From Salminus brasiliensis (Eukaryota > Chordata > Actinopteri > Characiformes > Bryconidae), in NCBI RefSeq assembly GCF_030463535.1, contig NC_132901.1:3677640-3741639 (forward strand): 64,000 nt of DNA, given 5' to 3'. The notes below the pieces were generated by a model. The model did not search any database and was not told the origin of the DNA. It saw only the letters and a list, made by a program, of their open reading frames with translations. Both the position numbers and the translations under genes were made by a program. Below are positions 60,771 to 64,000 of this stretch, in pieces. The stretch's first letter is position 1. Every line of letters begins with the position of its first letter.

Positions 60771-62838
60771 ATGATGGAGCAGGAGTCTACAGCTACAGGT
60801 CATTCATACAGTTCTGCTGGAATCTGATCTTACAGATCCACACTTTGTTGCTTTGATTAGATTTTAGATTTAGGTCTCTGGATCCATGTTTACTCTCTGT
60901 GATGTGAACTGGAATAAGCTCTGTTAGGAGCTTCATTAAGAGCTAAGAGAATTGTAGGCACTACCTACTCCATTCTAGACGTCAGTCTGTACAGACTCCA
61001 ACCCTTATGTCCTGTATTTAGATGTTGGGCGGCGAAAGAGGAAAAGAAAGGAGGAGGGCAGCCAGAGGTTCTCACAGAGAACAACCGAGGTTGCCAGAAG
61101 TAAAAGCCCGGTAAGGAAGAGAAGGAAGGGAGAAGTTAGCCAGCCCAAGATAATGACCAGAAGACAGCGGAGCGACATCAAGCCAGGTTAGCTCATTGGC
61201 CAGACCACTGCACACAAGGAAGTGGTCCAGTATTTAGTGCAATAGCCTGTGCTGCTAATAGATAGACTCCTGAGAGATGATGGGGAGAGAGCTGATGTTC
61301 AGCTTCAACACTGTTTGTTTTCCACAGACACTTTTGCCTCTCTCTACGTCACTGGAGAGAAACTGGGAGAAGGAGGCTTCGGCGCCGTCTTCGAGGGAAC
61401 CCGGGTTTCCGACGGCCTACAGGTTCTTAAATCACCCCTCCAGAACTTCATTATCTCATCTGTTCCCTTTTCAGTCCTCATAACATTCACACCTCGTCTC
61501 CTCTCTGTCTGCAGGTGGCCGTTAAATTCGTCACCAAGCGGGACGACGATGAATACGTCCAATGCGTAAGTGCACCTGGAAGCCAGGTTTTACTGTCCGA
61601 TCACACATCACGCTCCCAGACTTCACTGCACTCACCTTTCCACCAACCTTGCCCTGTGTTCCTGTTCTTCCAGCCTGTTCAGCTCAAGACCGTGCCCATG
61701 GAGGTGGCTCTAATGAACAGGATGAGCCAGCCACCCACCAGCAATGTGGTGAAGCTCATCGAGTGGTTCGATGAGCCTGAGCGCTACATCCTGGTCCTGG
61801 AGCGCCCAGATCCTTGCCAGGACTTGCAGTCCTTGATCGACCAGTGGGGAGGTTCGGTCAGTGAAGAGATAGCCAGGGACATCATGCTCCAGACGGTGGA
61901 GGCAGCAAGAACGTGCCAGAAGCGAGGTGTCCTGCACAGAGACATCAAACTGGAGAACTTCCTGATCAACACAGACACCTCAGAGATCAAGCTGATCGAC
62001 TTCGGCTGTGGGGACTGGGTCAAGAAAGGCGGATACCGTGAATTTGCAGGTAAACTGGAGTCTAGGGACGAAATTTACACGTTACCTTAGAAACATGAGT
62101 CTGAGAGGACCCATGTGTCCCTCTCATGGCCACTTCACTGGAAAGTTAACGAGCTGGACGCTCTTCTTCTTTTATGTTCTCAGGCACCTTTCAGTACTGC
62201 CCCCCAGAGTTCTTTCTAAAGGGGAGGTACCACGCCAGTCCTGCGACAGTCTGGTCTCTAGGAGTCCTACTGTTCAGGCTGGTTAGTGGACACCTTCCCT
62301 TTACAGACGAGCAGGAAATCGTGGAGGGGCTTCTGAGCTTCAAGGACCACCTATCCAATGGTGAGATATCTGAGAGCCTCCTCGAGAGACTCTTAGAAGT
62401 TCAGGACGACGTGTTCTGCACGGTCGTCTTTCTGAAATGTACTTAAGTATCTCTCTCACATCCAATCCAATCCCGTCCTTCTGCACAGAATGCTGCAATC
62501 TGATTAGGAGGTGTCTGCAGCGCAACCCATCCCAGAGGCCCAAAGTGAAGCAGATCCTGAAGCACGACTGGTTCCAGTGCAGCGTTCCTACCGAGGATCA
62601 GGTTAGCCAGGGAAAATGAGAATGACTGCTTAGAGAAGAAACAGTAGAAGCTAAAATATCTAGAGTTGTGATCGAGGAGGCGAAGGAAAGAAAAACTACT
62701 AGAAATGAAGAGGAAGATCTGAATTCTCAGCATTTCTGATCCTTAGACGTGCTTCCGTCTCCAATGCGTATCTCCTGGGTTGTGTTTCAGGTCCTGAGAA
62801 CAGAGCAGCCTTCAGAGCAGAGGAGACAAACCGTCTGA
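60771..62838 (+). CDS. PIM-like serine/threonine protein kinase, copy 5
   Basis: Exons 60771-60798, 61022-61186, 61328-61422, 61515-61565, 61674-62049, 62184-62360, 62489-62601 and 62791-62838. Predicted 350 aa with Lys118 and Gln195, identical in protein to copy 2. It has a synonymous GAT for Asp146. If exon 7 were not spliced, its end would read EDQVSQGK rather than EDQVSHGK. All catalytic motifs are intact. The coding region is complete in the window; only the 3' UTR is cut. Confidence 0.87.
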
Positions 62839-62930
62839 AGTTGGCCCGTTTCATCAACAGGTAAAAATGGGTATAAGGAGCTCCAGCGTTGAGCTGTGGA
62901 GCTGTGGAGCTGTGCTTTATGGAATGATGG

Positions 62931-63185
62931 TGCTCCATCCAATAAGTCTGGGATGAGTTGGGGATGAGGTGAGTTGGTGATAATCCTGAGCTGACTAACG
63001 CTCTCGTCACTGAATGCAATCAAATTCTCACAGCAGTGCTCCTCCAAATTTTAGTAGAAAGGTGTCTTCCCTGGCAGTAGAGAGAGTTACCCCAACAAAA
63101 GCAGGATCAACTCTTTTAAATGCCGTTAATTTTGGAAGAAGCAGTGAATGAACAGGCGTCCCAATACTTTTGTCAATATAGTGTA
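62931..63185 (+). mobile_element. Decayed Tc1-like 3' end in last intron, unit 5
   Basis: Paralogue of the relic at 11800, with a private AAAGGTGTCTTCCC change near 63058. Confidence 0.62.
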
Positions 63186-63674
63186 GAGTCCCTAAAGTCT
63201 TTACAGGAAGCCCCAGCAGTGTGTGTAGCTGGGAATGGGTACACTTGACGTGCTTTGGCTTGCTTAAGGAAATTCCCATGTAAGGCTGGGAACTGTTTAC
63301 CCTCGTCTTAATGACGACGACTCCGTCTGATAAATGATGAGAGTGAACGGCGGATTCTGGAAGGTGGGAAAGTTCACCACTGGTTTAATCTGCTGCTGTC
63401 TTAGAGGCCTGACACCAGTGTTTGTGGAAATGGGGGTCAGCAGAGCTCCGAGAGGGGGGCGGGACAGCGGGGCAGTTCACCCTTACAGTGAAGATGACCT
63501 CATTCCCTTTAAGCGCTAAGCGCTCCCCACTTCTCGTAGAGCTTAGAAGCCTTTTTTTGGACAGAAGCACCAAACAGTGTATGAACCAAAAGCCTGTGAA
63601 GCGGTTAGCCTTTAGCTCACTGCTGCGCTGAGTAGAAGCTGCTGCTGCTGCTGTGTTGATTGTGTGTGTTTCAG

Positions 63675-64000
63675 GATTCCTCCTTTCCTCCATCCTTGGT
63701 TGCCTGGTTCCTCCAGAACTCATCCCTAGGTCATGCCATCTGCCAACTCCCGCCCCTTCTAGCCTCGACTCTGCCCCATCACTTTTTCCTCACTCCATGC
63801 CTTCACCTTCCCCTCTGGCCACACCTCGCACCGCTGCTCGAACCTTTGCACGTCTTCTGCCCTTAATCTGCGGACCCTCCTAGGCGTAGAGCTTGTTCCC
63901 CGAGCTCCGCTGCTCCCTCTCGCTGCAGTACCTCAGTTCCCTCGACCGTAGTCCATGCGCCCCTCCACTGTCAGTGCCTGGAGTAGAAGCCTCTGGACTG
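63675..64000 (+). other. 3'-UTR exon of kinase copy 5, truncated by window end
   Basis: The acceptor TGTGTTTCAG ends at 63674. The poly(A) signal would lie beyond the window. Confidence 0.6.

Larger units (their letters stand above)
51483..64000 (+). repeat. Tandem segmental-duplication unit 5 (cut by window end)
   Basis: Fifth unit, with kinase offset 51131 from copy 1. The window stops inside the 3'-UTR exon, so the array may continue. The unit has a fused 5' spacer, a 3.3-kb 46-bp array, an additional segment (about 56499-56783) retained only partly elsewhere, and a young Tc1-like insertion. Confidence 0.88.

Overview
The window looks like teleost fish genomic DNA. It has GT-AG introns, a vertebrate PIM-type kinase gene, an L2-type LINE whose 3' tail (GCATTTAGCAGACGCTCTTA...) is a common fish signature, Tc1-like transposons and long minisatellites. 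An otophysan fish is possible, but that is a weak inference from repeat style. There is no bacterial, viral or organellar content.

The whole 64 kb is one tandem array of five copies of a long segmental-duplication unit, all on the + strand. Unit boundaries, set by the recurring AACGTCTGGTTATGACTGAG, are 1-14376, 14377-28238, 28239-41648, 41649-51482 and 51483-64000 (the last is cut by the window end). Each unit holds, in order: an AT-rich 5' spacer with an internal duplication; a 46-bp minisatellite of very variable length (about 4.4, 1.4, 0.84, 0.84 and 3.3 kb); a spacer with DNA-transposon relics; a 12-bp minisatellite; an intact eight-exon PIM-like Ser/Thr kinase gene (350 aa by my model); a decayed Tc1-like relic in the last intron; a 3'-UTR exon with AATAAA; and a trailing spacer.

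The five kinase copies are predicted to encode proteins differing at only two residues (118 R/K and 195 H/Q). All catalytic motifs are present in every copy. Differences between units are mainly mobile elements and repeat number. Unit 1 has a private 5'-truncated LINE (about 7885-8852). Units 2 and 3 share a 3.3-kb L2-type LINE at the same site, with an intact ORF in unit 2 and a frameshifted ORF in unit 3. Unit 5 has a young 1.6-kb Tc1-like element with 214-bp terminal repeats.

Shared indels, repeat arrays and the two kinase variants group the units in conflicting ways, which points to unequal crossing-over and gene conversion. The genes do not form a pathway. They are near-identical doses of one predicted nuclear kinase. 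No clearly new molecular system was found. The most interesting signals are the homogenised kinase array, its mosaic history and the minisatellite dynamics.
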